From NCBI RefSeq assembly GCF_004803465.1, contig NZ_SRSF01000002.1, positions 124,001 to 188,000 of the forward strand: DNA of 64,000 nt, read 5' to 3'. The notes under the pieces are model-generated. The model was given only the letters and a program-made list of their open reading frames with translations, had not been told where the DNA came from and ran no database searches. Source of the stretch: Neolewinella litorea (lineage in GTDB: Bacteria > Bacteroidota > Bacteroidia > Chitinophagales > Saprospiraceae). The translations under genes were made by a program, and so were the position numbers. Shown in pieces: positions 32,687-40,680 of the stretch; the stretch's first letter is position 1; each line of letters opens with the position of its first letter.

Positions 32687-35137
32687 ATGAAACCGCTTTA
32701 TACCTTTTTACTGCTTTTACTTTGCACCTGCGTCCGCGCCCAAACCGACGGTGCCGCCCCGCCCCTGGCCCCTAATACGGGCGGCGTGGGGGGCATGCTC
32801 TACGACGCGGAAAGCGATGAACCCGTGGGCTTCGCCAACATTGCCGTATACCGCGTCGAAAGCGGAGAGATGGTTTCCGGAACCACGAGCGACATCGACG
32901 GAAAGTTCACCCTGAAAAACCTGCCCTACGGCGACTATCGCCTTGAGGTAACCTTCATCGGCTACGAGGAAGAAGAGATGATGCTTGAGCTCAACAATTC
33001 CGAGCGCTTCATCGAGGTAGGTCAGATCGACCTGAGCGTCGGCGGGGCCACCGACCTCGACGAGGTGGTCGTGACCGCCGAACGCGCCATTATGGAGCTG
33101 GGCCTCGACCGCAAGTCCTTTAATGTAGAAAAGAGCGTGGCCTCCAGCGGCGGCTCGGCCGAAGACCTGCTGCGGCAGATCCCCGGCATCACGGTCGACC
33201 TCGAGGGCAACGTGAGCCTGCGCGGCAGTGGCGGCGTGCGCTTCCTGATAAACGGCAAGCCGAGCGGACTGGTCGGCACCGACCCGGCCACCTACCTCAA
33301 GTCGCTCAGCTCCTCCAGCATCGAGCGGGTGGAGGTGATCACCAATCCGGGCGCCGCCTTCGATCCCGAGGGAACGGCCGGCATCATCAACATCGTGCTG
33401 AAGAAAAAGCAGGACGACGGCTTCAACGCCACGGTCAACCTCAACGCCGGCACCGGCAACAAATTCGACGGCAACCTCGACCTCAACTGGCGCAAGGGCA
33501 AGTTCAACTCCTTCGCCGGCATCAGCGGCCGCTACGACGAACGCTTCTTCCGGGGGTACCGCGACCAGTCGGGCACCCTGGGCGACAGCCTCTTCAGCCG
33601 CTACTTCACCTTCGAGGGCGACCGCCTGCGGGAGTCCCAGATGTTCAAGCTCGGCACCGAGTACAGTGTCGGTCAGCGCGGACTCCTCGGCATCCAGGGC
33701 AACTACCAGCTGGAGCAGGGCGACAATAGTAACCTGCGCACCACGCAGTTCTTCAACAGCGAAGGCGAACTCGAACGCACCAGCATCCGCACCGAAACGG
33801 AGCCGAACGACGAGAGCGATTACGAGATCCAGGCCTCCTACAGCCAGACCTTCAAGCAGGAAGGCCGCCAGCTGACCGGCCAGTTGCAGTACAGCAACAA
33901 CGACGAAAGCGAGATCGAGAACTACGACGAGATTATCGTCGATGCCTTCGAAGCCCCCCTGGGCACCAACCGGCAACGCTCCCCCACCCTGGAGGGCCGC
34001 AGCCGCTGGCTGGGACAGCTCGACTACGAGCAGACCATGGGCGACTTCAAGTTCACCATCGGGTGGCGCTCTACCCTGGAGCGGCTGGAGGAGGATGCTG
34101 AGTTCCAGACCTTCGGCTTGGGTGACTTTGAGAAGGTGGACAGCCTCAGCAACCTTTTCCGCTACGAAGAGGACATTCACGCGCTCTATGCCAGTTTTGG
34201 AGGCAAGGTGGACAACATCACCTTCAACCTCGGACTGCGCGCCGAACAGGCCTACACGACCAGCCGCCTGCTGGAGCCGAATGCCGAGACCTTCGAGAAC
34301 GACTACTTCAGCGTCTACCCCAGCATTTTCGCCGGCTACGCCTTTACGGAATCCACCACCCTGCAGGCCAGCTACAGCCGGCGGGTGGAACGGCCGCGGG
34401 CCTGGGCCCTCAACCCCTTCGTGGACCGGGGCGATCCCTTCAACCTCCGCGCGGGTAATCCTTTTCTCCTGCCGGAGCGCATCAACAGCTTTGAGTTGAA
34501 CCTGCAGCAGCAGTACGGCAAGGGCACCTTCACCGGCGGCGTGTACTTCCGGCAGCGCAGCGACATCATCAGCCGCATCACCCGTGTACTGCCGGGTGGT
34601 GTGAGCCTGAGTACCCGCGACAACCTTGACCGGGGCCGCGATTACGGCGTGGAGGTGATCACCACCTACCGCCCGACCGAGAAACTGGATCTCACGTTCA
34701 GCGCCACCGGATACCGCTCGGAGATCATCGGCAACAACCAGGACGAGAGCATCGACCAGAACGGCTACCTCTTCAGTGGCAACGTACAGGGCAGTTACGA
34801 GCTTCCCTGGGACGTGAAGGGGCAGTTTACCTATTTTTACCGCAGCCCGGGCGTCCGTCCGCAGGGCCGCATCCAGGCCATCCAAAGCCTTGACGTCGGC
34901 TTTCGCAAGGACATCCTCGACGGCAAAGGGGCCGTCACGCTGCGGGCGACCGACGTGTTCAATACCCGCCGCTACCGCTTCATCACGGAAACCGGGGGGC
35001 TGATTACCGAAAGTGAGTTCCAGCGCGAAAGCCGGATCGTTTACATCGGCTTCCAGTACAGCCTCAACCAGCTCGGACAGCAGCGGGAAGGCGGACGCCG
35101 CGGTGGCGGTGGCGGCGGCGGGGACGATGATTTTTAA
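32687..35137 (+). CDS. TonB-dependent receptor / outer membrane beta-barrel protein
   Basis: The 816-residue protein has a signal peptide (LYTFLLLLLCTCVRAQ), a CarboxypepD-regulatory-like domain (about 30-115; GFANIAVYRVESGEMVSGTT, YRLEVTFIGYEE), a plug (LDEVVVTAERA..., LRQIPGITVDLEGNVSLRGS and VEVITNPGAAFDPEGTAGII near 205-225) and a 22-strand-type barrel of the OMP_b-brl_3 group. It ends in a Gly/Asp tail (GGGGGGGDDDF). Such receptors import iron complexes, peptides or glycans. No SusD partner is encoded next to it; a Gmad2 lipoprotein follows after 3 nt. Confidence 0.92.
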   Translation: MKPLYTFLLLLLCTCVRAQTDGAAPPLAPNTGGVGGMLYDAESDEPVGFANIAVYRVESGEMVSGTTSDIDGKFTLKNLPYGDYRLEVTFIGYEEEEMMLELNNSERFIEVGQIDLSVGGATDLDEVVVTAERAIMELGLDRKSFNVEKSVASSGGSAEDLLRQIPGITVDLEGNVSLRGSGGVRFLINGKPSGLVGTDPATYLKSLSSSSIERVEVITNPGAAFDPEGTAGIINIVLKKKQDDGFNATVNLNAGTGNKFDGNLDLNWRKGKFNSFAGISGRYDERFFRGYRDQSGTLGDSLFSRYFTFEGDRLRESQMFKLGTEYSVGQRGLLGIQGNYQLEQGDNSNLRTTQFFNSEGELERTSIRTETEPNDESDYEIQASYSQTFKQEGRQLTGQLQYSNNDESEIENYDEIIVDAFEAPLGTNRQRSPTLEGRSRWLGQLDYEQTMGDFKFTIGWRSTLERLEEDAEFQTFGLGDFEKVDSLSNLFRYEEDIHALYASFGGKVDNITFNLGLRAEQAYTTSRLLEPNAETFENDYFSVYPSIFAGYAFTESTTLQASYSRRVERPRAWALNPFVDRGDPFNLRAGNPFLLPERINSFELNLQQQYGKGTFTGGVYFRQRSDIISRITRVLPGGVSLSTRDNLDRGRDYGVEVITTYRPTEKLDLTFSATGYRSEIIGNNQDESIDQNGYLFSGNVQGSYELPWDVKGQFTYFYRSPGVRPQGRIQAIQSLDVGFRKDILDGKGAVTLRATDVFNTRRYRFITETGGLITESEFQRESRIVYIGFQYSLNQLGQQREGGRRGGGGGGGDDDF

Positions 35138-35140
35138 TCC

Positions 35141-36130
35141 ATGACGCTACGACTCCTGTTTTTCTGGTCCGCGGTATTCCTGGCCGCCGGCTGCACTGAT
35201 AACGCGAACCCCGATTCCGAAACCGCCCGCAAGGGGTACGCTAACCCGGATTACGGACTTTCACTTCAACTTCCCGAAGACTGGACCGCCGTCGAAAATA
35301 CCCGGGCCCCCTCGGGGGTGGTCGTGAGCGTATTTCCCCTGGACCGCTCCGGCGGACTCAATCTCCCCCTGGACATTCACGGTGCGGGCGACCTGCCCTA
35401 CCTCACCGTCTGGCCCGGTGGCCTCGGAACGGAACCGCCGGCGGGGCGATCAATCACTTGGGGCGAGGCCGAAGGGGCGCTGCCGGAAACCGGATTTGCG
35501 GTCAACGAAGAGCGGTCCACGGTATTCCAACTGGCCGACGGCTCTCCTTGGGGGTACTTGCTTTTCCCGGCTGCCCGGCCCGCCGGCTGGGGTGAAGGCG
35601 GCTTCGTGTTTGCCCAGTACCGGACCGACGGCCTTACCGTGAACTGCCGGGGTGCCGACGGTGCCACCAAATCCACGCGCGGTTGTGACCCGCTGGGCGG
35701 CGACGTAGTGAGCCGCACGGGTACCGTCAACGCCGCTTCCCGCAATACAATCAACGCCCTGCTGGCCTCGCTCTCGCTCACCGAGGCTGCCCGGGAACCC
35801 GTTGAGGCTATGATCCGGGTAACGGCCCCCGATCCGAATATTGAGGTGCGTTCTCCCTTGCAATTCAGCGGCGAGGCCCGCGGATCGTACTACTTTGAGG
35901 CCGATTTTCCGGTACACCTGGAAGGGGCGGATGGGAGGCTCCTGGCGACTGGCCTCGCCACCGCCCAAAGCGACTGGATGACGACCGACTGGGTGCCCTT
36001 TACCGGGAGCCTCGAATTCGAAGCTCCCGACGATGAGCGGGGCTACCTGGTCTTCGAGCGGGCCAATCCCTCCGGCCTGGAAGAACACGCCCACAGTTAC
36101 CGCTTCCCGGTAATTTTCCGACCGCGTTAA
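35141..36130 (+). CDS. lipoprotein with C-terminal Gmad2 immunoglobulin-like domain
   Basis: The 329-residue protein has a lipoprotein signal (FFWSAVFLAAGC), an N-terminal PsbP/DUF1795-like stretch (YGLSLQLPEDWTAVENT), and a C-terminal Gmad2 domain (about 225-325; IRVTAPDPNIEVRSPLQFSG, SLEFEAPDDERGYLVFERAN). Gmad2 domains occur in spore germination and surface proteins and bind unknown partners. It starts 3 nt after the TonB receptor, so the two are cotranscribed and could work at the outer membrane together. Its stop overlaps that of the convergent T9SS remnant in a TTAA. Confidence 0.78.
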   Translation: MTLRLLFFWSAVFLAAGCTDNANPDSETARKGYANPDYGLSLQLPEDWTAVENTRAPSGVVVSVFPLDRSGGLNLPLDIHGAGDLPYLTVWPGGLGTEPPAGRSITWGEAEGALPETGFAVNEERSTVFQLADGSPWGYLLFPAARPAGWGEGGFVFAQYRTDGLTVNCRGADGATKSTRGCDPLGGDVVSRTGTVNAASRNTINALLASLSLTEAAREPVEAMIRVTAPDPNIEVRSPLQFSGEARGSYYFEADFPVHLEGADGRLLATGLATAQSDWMTTDWVPFTGSLEFEAPDDERGYLVFERANPSGLEEHAHSYRFPVIFRPR

Positions 36131-36260
36131 TTGCTCCGCTGAACGACGATCCGTTGCCGGGCGATCGGACTTCCTTGCTCTCGAAATTGTATGGTGTACA
36201 CACCCGGCACGAAGGTTCCGCGTGATCGCCTGCCACACCGCCCGGCCCCGGGCAAAAGCC
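36127..36260 (-). pseudogene. remnant of a type IX secretion C-terminal sorting domain
   Basis: Minus-strand translation ends GVYTIQFREQGSPIARQR then IVVQRSN and a stop. This matches the closing strands of T9SS type A sorting domains (GVYxIxF, RxRIVVxR). The preceding strand RGRAVWQAITRNLRAG is readable only in another frame, so one frameshift near 36205 joins them. No start, catalytic domain or longer open frame exists upstream. It is the tail of a lost secreted protein. Confidence 0.6.
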
Positions 36261-36334
36261 TGGCACCCGCGGCCCCGACCTGGTAAACATTTGCGGTAGC
36301 GCCGGTTTATGGCTTAACACAATCAAAACACTCT

Positions 36335-37297
36335 ATGAAAAAGATCGGTATTCTTTACGGGCGCGAACGCTCCTTTCCCCCCGCGGTCATCCAGCGGATC
36401 AACGACAAGAACGTGGACGGCATCACCGCCGAGCCGGTGAAGATCGACAAGGTAGGACAGGGCCTTAACCCCGGCTACGCCGTGATCATCGACCGCATCA
36501 GCCAGGACGTCCCCTTCTACCGCGCCATGCTCAAGAATGCCGCCGCCACCGGCACCGCCGTGATCAACAACCCCTTTTGGTGGAGTGCCGATGAGAAGTT
36601 TTTCAACAACGTCGTGGCCGTGGGACCCGCCGGCGTACCCGTACCGAAGACCGTACTGCTGCCCAGCAACGATCACCCGGACGATACCACCGACGAAAGC
36701 TTCACCAACATGGCTTACCCCCTGGACTGGCAAAGCATCTTCAATTACATCGGCTGGCCAGCCTTCATGAAACCCCACGCCGGAGGTGGCTGGAAGAGCG
36801 TCTACAAACTGGACAACGCCGAGCAACTTTGGAAGGCCCACAAAGAAACCGGTCAACTCGTGATGATGCTGCAGGAGGCCATCGACTTCACCAGCTATTT
36901 CCGCTGCTACTGCATTGGTCGCAAGCACGTGAAGATCATGCACTACGAGCCCCGCAACGAATTTCTCGACCGCTACAAGGTCAAGCACGACGTTAGCCAG
37001 GAACTGCTGAACACGATTCACGACTACGTCCTCAAACTCAACGACTGGCTGGGCTACGACTTCAACACGGTCGAGTTCGCCGTGCGCGACGGCATCCCCT
37101 ACGCCATCGACTTCTGCAATCCGGCCCCCGACGCCGACAAGTTCAGCGTGGGCGAGGAGAACTTCGAATGGGTCATCGAGACCGCGGCGAGCTACGCCAT
37201 CGAGCGCGCCCAGCAGCAGCAGGAAGGGCGCGACAACCTGACCTGGGGGAAGTACATCCGCACCGCCGTGGACGGAACCTACGCCTTCGGACGGTAG
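36335..37297 (+). CDS. ATP-grasp enzyme (RimK/glutathione synthetase-like)
   Basis: The 320-residue protein begins with a preATP-grasp Rossmann segment (KKIGILYGRERSFPPAVI, then YAVIIDRISQDVPFYR) and continues into an ATP-grasp fold. The lid Lys is in GWPAFMKPHAGGGWKSVY near 140-156, and metal-binding residues in FNTVEFAVRDGIPYAIDFCN near 242-262 (Glu, Asp, Asn). These enzymes form amide or peptide bonds through acyl phosphates. The acceptor is unknown. It is preceded by DNA without an SD and followed by a hairpin at 37308-37341. Confidence 0.8.
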   Translation: MKKIGILYGRERSFPPAVIQRINDKNVDGITAEPVKIDKVGQGLNPGYAVIIDRISQDVPFYRAMLKNAAATGTAVINNPFWWSADEKFFNNVVAVGPAGVPVPKTVLLPSNDHPDDTTDESFTNMAYPLDWQSIFNYIGWPAFMKPHAGGGWKSVYKLDNAEQLWKAHKETGQLVMMLQEAIDFTSYFRCYCIGRKHVKIMHYEPRNEFLDRYKVKHDVSQELLNTIHDYVLKLNDWLGYDFNTVEFAVRDGIPYAIDFCNPAPDADKFSVGEENFEWVIETAASYAIERAQQQQEGRDNLTWGKYIRTAVDGTYAFGR

Positions 37298-37307
37298 GTA
37301 CAGCCTT

Positions 37308-37341
37308 GAGCCGGACAAAGCTATCTCGCGTCGTCCGGCTC
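37308..37341. terminator. hairpin between convergent ATP-grasp and DoxX genes
   Basis: GAGCCGGAC (37308-37316) pairs with GTCCGGCTC (37333-37341) across a 16-nt loop. It lies 11 nt after one stop and 28 nt before the other, with no clear T-tract. Confidence 0.45.
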
Positions 37342-37368
37342 ATGACTGATTATTCCGGTAAGCGGCGC

Positions 37369-37773
37369 TTACCGGATCTTGTCGACGAACAATTTATGGT
37401 CCAGCGAATACCGGCCCGGCCCCGCAATCAGGATCGCGGTGGCGGCAACAGCGTAATTGAGGGGGTTGGCGACCCGCCCCCAGGGGTCTCCGCCGGCGTA
37501 GTGTACCAGGAAGGCCGCTACGAGCATGGTAATGATGTAGGGAATGGTGGCCAGTCGGGTAAAGAAGCCGATGGCAATGAGGATGCCGCCGATAAATTCC
37601 GCGCTGCCGGCCAGCACCAGACTGAGGCTCGGTCCCAGTCCAAGTGGGTCGAGGAACTGAAAGTCACCGTTGATGATCTTCATCATCTTGCCGAGTCCGT
37701 GGCCGAAAGCCATCTCGAGTCCGAACCAGAGGCGGAGGATAAGTAAAGCGACGTCGATATTTCCTTTTGTCAT
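37369..37773 (-). CDS. DoxX family membrane protein
   Basis: The 134-residue protein has four membrane helices and the DoxX pattern: ALLILRLWFGLEMAFGHGLG, then GSAEFIGGILIAIGFFTRLA with the conserved Glu-Gly-Gly, and a C-terminal NYAVAATAILIAGPGRYSLD. DoxX proteins are inner-membrane proteins tied to quinone or thiol redox balance; the precise role is unclear. It is a single gene, convergent with the ATP-grasp gene. Confidence 0.88.
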   Translation of the reverse strand: MTKGNIDVALLILRLWFGLEMAFGHGLGKMMKIINGDFQFLDPLGLGPSLSLVLAGSAEFIGGILIAIGFFTRLATIPYIITMLVAAFLVHYAGGDPWGRVANPLNYAVAATAILIAGPGRYSLDHKLFVDKIR

Positions 37774-37872
37774 AACTACCGTGGATTTGCCGGGGAAAAT
37801 ACTGGCCGGCGATTGTTTTTCCCGGACCTTTCTACCGTTCCCCCCGTTTGATCTACGGCTCGGCGGACTGAT

Positions 37873-38319
37873 CTAATCGTTCGTGCGGGCGAAGCCATCC
37901 TTGACCGCCGTCCAGAGTGCCGCCGCCGCCCGGTTGTCGCCCGCCGCTTTCGTCTGCTCGATAAATTCCAGGCTGTCGGCCTGCAGGTAAGTCACGCCGC
38001 CCACGGTAACGGAATAGTAATTAGCCACCTCAAAGTGCAATCCCAGCCGCGCCGGGTCGTAACCAAAGAGCAGCACCTTCGAGACGCCCAGGTTGCGGCA
38101 CAATCCGGCCAGGTCGAGGGGGCGGTCGGCGGGCCATTCCAGCAGGTGCAGTTCGGTGCCGGGATTTTCGTAGCCGGCCGCAGCCAGGATACGCTGCAGA
38201 AAGGCCCGCAGGGAAAGTTCACCGAAGTAGAGTACGAGGAGGGAAAGGTCGCGCCCGGGGCCCAATTTGGCGAGCGCTTCGGCGTGGTCGGGCTGCGAAA
38301 CCAGGGTGAAGGGTAGCAT
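37873..38319 (-). CDS. protein of unknown function divergent from ilvE
   Basis: A 148-residue soluble protein beginning MLPFTLVSQPDHAEALAKLG. It has a helical segment (LRAFLQRILAAAGYENPGTE), an alternating centre (LCRNLGVSKVLLFGYDPARL) and a C-terminal helix. I do not recognise the family. A TACTTTTG box (38324-38331) sits 4 nt before the ATG, so it is transcribed from its own leaderless-type promoter in the 59-nt divergent gap with ilvE. Confidence 0.68.
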   Translation of the reverse strand: MLPFTLVSQPDHAEALAKLGPGRDLSLLVLYFGELSLRAFLQRILAAAGYENPGTELHLLEWPADRPLDLAGLCRNLGVSKVLLFGYDPARLGLHFEVANYYSVTVGGVTYLQADSLEFIEQTKAAGDNRAAAALWTAVKDGFARTND

Positions 38320-38323
38320 GGGC

Positions 38324-38361
38324 CAAAAGTAGGGCGTACATTTCTGCTTGTCTTACCTTTA
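38324..38361. promoter_or_regulatory. divergent -7 boxes of the 38319 gene and ilvE
   Basis: On the minus strand TACTTTTG (38324-38331) is 4 nt from the ATG at 38319. On the plus strand TACCTTTA (38354-38361) is 17 nt from the ilvE ATG at 38379. The two promoters share a 22-nt interval, so one regulator could act on both. Confidence 0.5.
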
Positions 38362-38378
38362 CAGCAAATTTTGCCCCA

Positions 38379-39446
38379 ATGACCACCACAACCAGTACCA
38401 TCCGGGTAGAGCGCGTACAACAGTCGCGCCTCGATACCGTCGATTTTAATAACCTGCCCTTTGGCAAGATCTTCAGCGACCACATGTTCGTCAGCGACTA
38501 CCGCGACGGCGAGTGGACCGACGACCGCATCATCCCCTTCGGTCACTTCACGATGCACCCGGCGAGCATGGTCCTGCACTACGGTCAGGCGGTCTTTGAG
38601 GGCATGAAAGCGAGCCTGCACGAAGACGGCACCCCCCTGCTGCTGCGCCCCGACGAGCACGCGCGGCGCCTCAACGCCAGCGCCCGCCGGATGATGATGG
38701 CCGAGTTCCCCGAAGACCGCTTCGTGGAGGCCATCAGTCAACTGGTCGCCCTGGACAAAGACTGGATCCCACCCACCGAGGGCAGCGCCCTTTACCTGCG
38801 GCCCTACATGTACGCCACCGATGAGTTCATCGGCGTGCGCCCCAGCGAATCCTACCGCTTCTGCATCTTCACCGCCCCCGTGGGCCCGTACTACGCCAAG
38901 CCGGTGCGCCTCGTGGTGGAGCAGCAGTACGTCCGCGCCGTTCCCGGCGGTACCGGGGAAGCCAAGGCGGCCGGCAACTACGCCGGCTCCCTGCTGCCCG
39001 CCCACCTGGCCCAGGAGCGCGGTTTCGACCAGGTAGTGTGGATGGGCGGCCCCGACCGCACCCAGATCCAGGAGGTAGGCACCATGAACATTTTCTTCGT
39101 GATCGACGGCGAGGTCATCACGCCCGCCACCGACGGCGCGATCCTAAAAGGCATCACCCGCAAGATGTTTATCCAGATCCTGAAAGACCGGGGCATCCCC
39201 GTTACCGAGCGCGTGATCGAGATCGATGAGGTCGTCGCCGCCTCCGAGGCCGGCACACTGCAAGAGATCTTCGGCGCCGGCACGGCCGCCGTGGTCAGCC
39301 ACGTGTCGGAACTGCAGTACAAGGACAAGCTCATGACCCTGCCCCCCGTTGAGGGCCGCAAGATCGGGCCCATGCTCAAGCGCCACATCGACGGCCTGCG
39401 CGCCGGCAAGGTGGAAGACCCCCACGGCTGGTCCGTCAGAGTATAG
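38379..39446 (+). CDS. ilvE: branched-chain amino acid aminotransferase
   Basis: The 355-residue fold-type IV PLP enzyme is of the larger BCAT type: LHYGQAVFEGMKA near residues 66-79, SALYLRPYMYATD near 134, the PLP Lys in GTGEAKAAGNYAGSLLP (about 196), and GTMNIFFVIDG near 230. It interconverts Leu, Ile and Val with their 2-keto acids using glutamate. It stands alone, without ilv or leu genes, and ends at a strong terminator shared with convergent apbE. Confidence 0.95.
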   Translation: MTTTTSTIRVERVQQSRLDTVDFNNLPFGKIFSDHMFVSDYRDGEWTDDRIIPFGHFTMHPASMVLHYGQAVFEGMKASLHEDGTPLLLRPDEHARRLNASARRMMMAEFPEDRFVEAISQLVALDKDWIPPTEGSALYLRPYMYATDEFIGVRPSESYRFCIFTAPVGPYYAKPVRLVVEQQYVRAVPGGTGEAKAAGNYAGSLLPAHLAQERGFDQVVWMGGPDRTQIQEVGTMNIFFVIDGEVITPATDGAILKGITRKMFIQILKDRGIPVTERVIEIDEVVAASEAGTLQEIFGAGTAAVVSHVSELQYKDKLMTLPPVEGRKIGPMLKRHIDGLRAGKVEDPHGWSVRV

Positions 39447-39472
39447 AGCCGCCTCCGGGCACCGCTCAAATA

Positions 39473-39508
39473 AAGGCACGCCTCCGGTTTCGGAGGCGTG
39501 CCTTTTCT
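39473..39508. terminator. bidirectional Rho-independent terminator between ilvE and apbE
   Basis: Fourteen-bp perfect arms (39473-39486 and 39491-39504) with loop GTTT. The left arm starts with A residues and the right is followed by T residues, so it can serve both strands. Confidence 0.9.
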
Positions 39509-39542
39509 CTCTTACCAGCCATGCGGCAGGGCCGTCGCTCTC

Positions 39543-40583
39543 CTACCCCTCTTCCAGCTTTTTTCGCAGCCCTGCGGTGGCCCGTACTTCCAGCGAATCA
39601 TTCGCGCCCCGCACGAGAAAATACCCGTCCAGTTCCGAGTGCCCCTCGATCAGCCGCACCGCCTCATCCGGCCCCAGGACCATACAGGCCGTGGCGTAGG
39701 CGTCGGCCGTGGCGCAATCGTCCGCCAGAATACTGGCGCTGAGCAGCCGGTTGCGCTCGACGTAGCCGGTACGCGGGTTGATGGTATGGCTGTAGGTTTC
39801 GCCGTCTACCTCGTAGAAATTCAAATAGTTGCCGCTGGTAGCGATGGCCCGACCGTCTGACAGCGGGAGGGTGCCGGCGGCCGCAACTTCCTGCGCGCCC
39901 TCTTCCGGCAGCCGGATGGCTACGGTCCAGGGGCGGCCGTTCTTGGTGCCCCCGCCGCGCATCTCTCCGCCGATATCGACCAGGTGATTGGGCCTACCGC
40001 GATCCACGAGCAGCCGACTGATCAGATCCACGCCATACCCCTTGGCGCTGGCGTTGAGGTCCAGGGCCACGCCGGGCAAATCCTTGCGCAGAAAGCCGCT
40101 GTCGTACGAGATCCTTTCAAAGCCAACGAGTTCCCGCACGGCGTTAAGGGCAGCGGTGTCGATGGCCGAAGTGCTGCGCTTTTCCCCGGTACCGAAGCCC
40201 CAGAATTCCACCAAGGGAGCCACGGTTGGGTCGTAAGCGCCATTGGTGGCACGCACCACTTCCGCGGCCAGTTCCAAATTGGGCAGGAAGTGCAGGGTAC
40301 CCGCCAGACTGATACCGGTGTCGCTGCGGTTGAAGCGTGAGATGGTACTCCCCTCCACCCAGGGCGACAATTCCTGGTTATAGGCTTCCAACAGGCTGTC
40401 GACGCTTTCTTGCAGGCCGTCCACCCGTTCACCGAGGTAGATGATGCGGTAATAGCTGCCCATCGCTTCGCCGCTGATCCGGTTGGCCGGGAGGTAGTCG
40501 TTCGGGTCGGTGTTGTCACAGGCGGTGGTGACCAGGGTCAGGAGGAACAGGATCAGGGCGGGGACGCAGGTGCAATGTCTCAT
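39543..40583 (-). CDS. apbE: FAD:protein FMN transferase (ApbE), lipoprotein
   Basis: The 346-residue protein has a lipoprotein signal (LILFLLTLVTTAC) and the ApbE fold: GEAMGSYYRIIYLGE, TNGAYDPTVAPLVEFWGFG, ALDLNASAKGYGVDLI near 170, VDIGGEMRGGG, the flavin-site SGNYLNFYEVDGETYSHTIN and the Mg-binding DDCATADAYATACMVLG near 290-307. ApbE attaches FMN covalently to Thr in NqrB/NqrC, RnfD/RnfG or related periplasmic subunits. None of these targets is encoded in the window. Confidence 0.95.
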   Translation of the reverse strand: MRHCTCVPALILFLLTLVTTACDNTDPNDYLPANRISGEAMGSYYRIIYLGERVDGLQESVDSLLEAYNQELSPWVEGSTISRFNRSDTGISLAGTLHFLPNLELAAEVVRATNGAYDPTVAPLVEFWGFGTGEKRSTSAIDTAALNAVRELVGFERISYDSGFLRKDLPGVALDLNASAKGYGVDLISRLLVDRGRPNHLVDIGGEMRGGGTKNGRPWTVAIRLPEEGAQEVAAAGTLPLSDGRAIATSGNYLNFYEVDGETYSHTINPRTGYVERNRLLSASILADDCATADAYATACMVLGPDEAVRLIEGHSELDGYFLVRGANDSLEVRATAGLRKKLEEG

Positions 40584-40680
40584 ATAATCCAGCAGGCTAA
40601 TTAGGCATATGCAACCAGTGCCGCCGGAGCTTAGTTCCCGACTCCGCCACCCGTTTTTGCGCTGCGTTGGAATCGCAGAA

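Noticed and set aside
32717-34885. 722-residue minus-strand frame
   Set aside because: Antisense shadow of the TonB receptor; composition is Val/Ala/Glu-rich with no domain, as expected from complementary high-GC codons.
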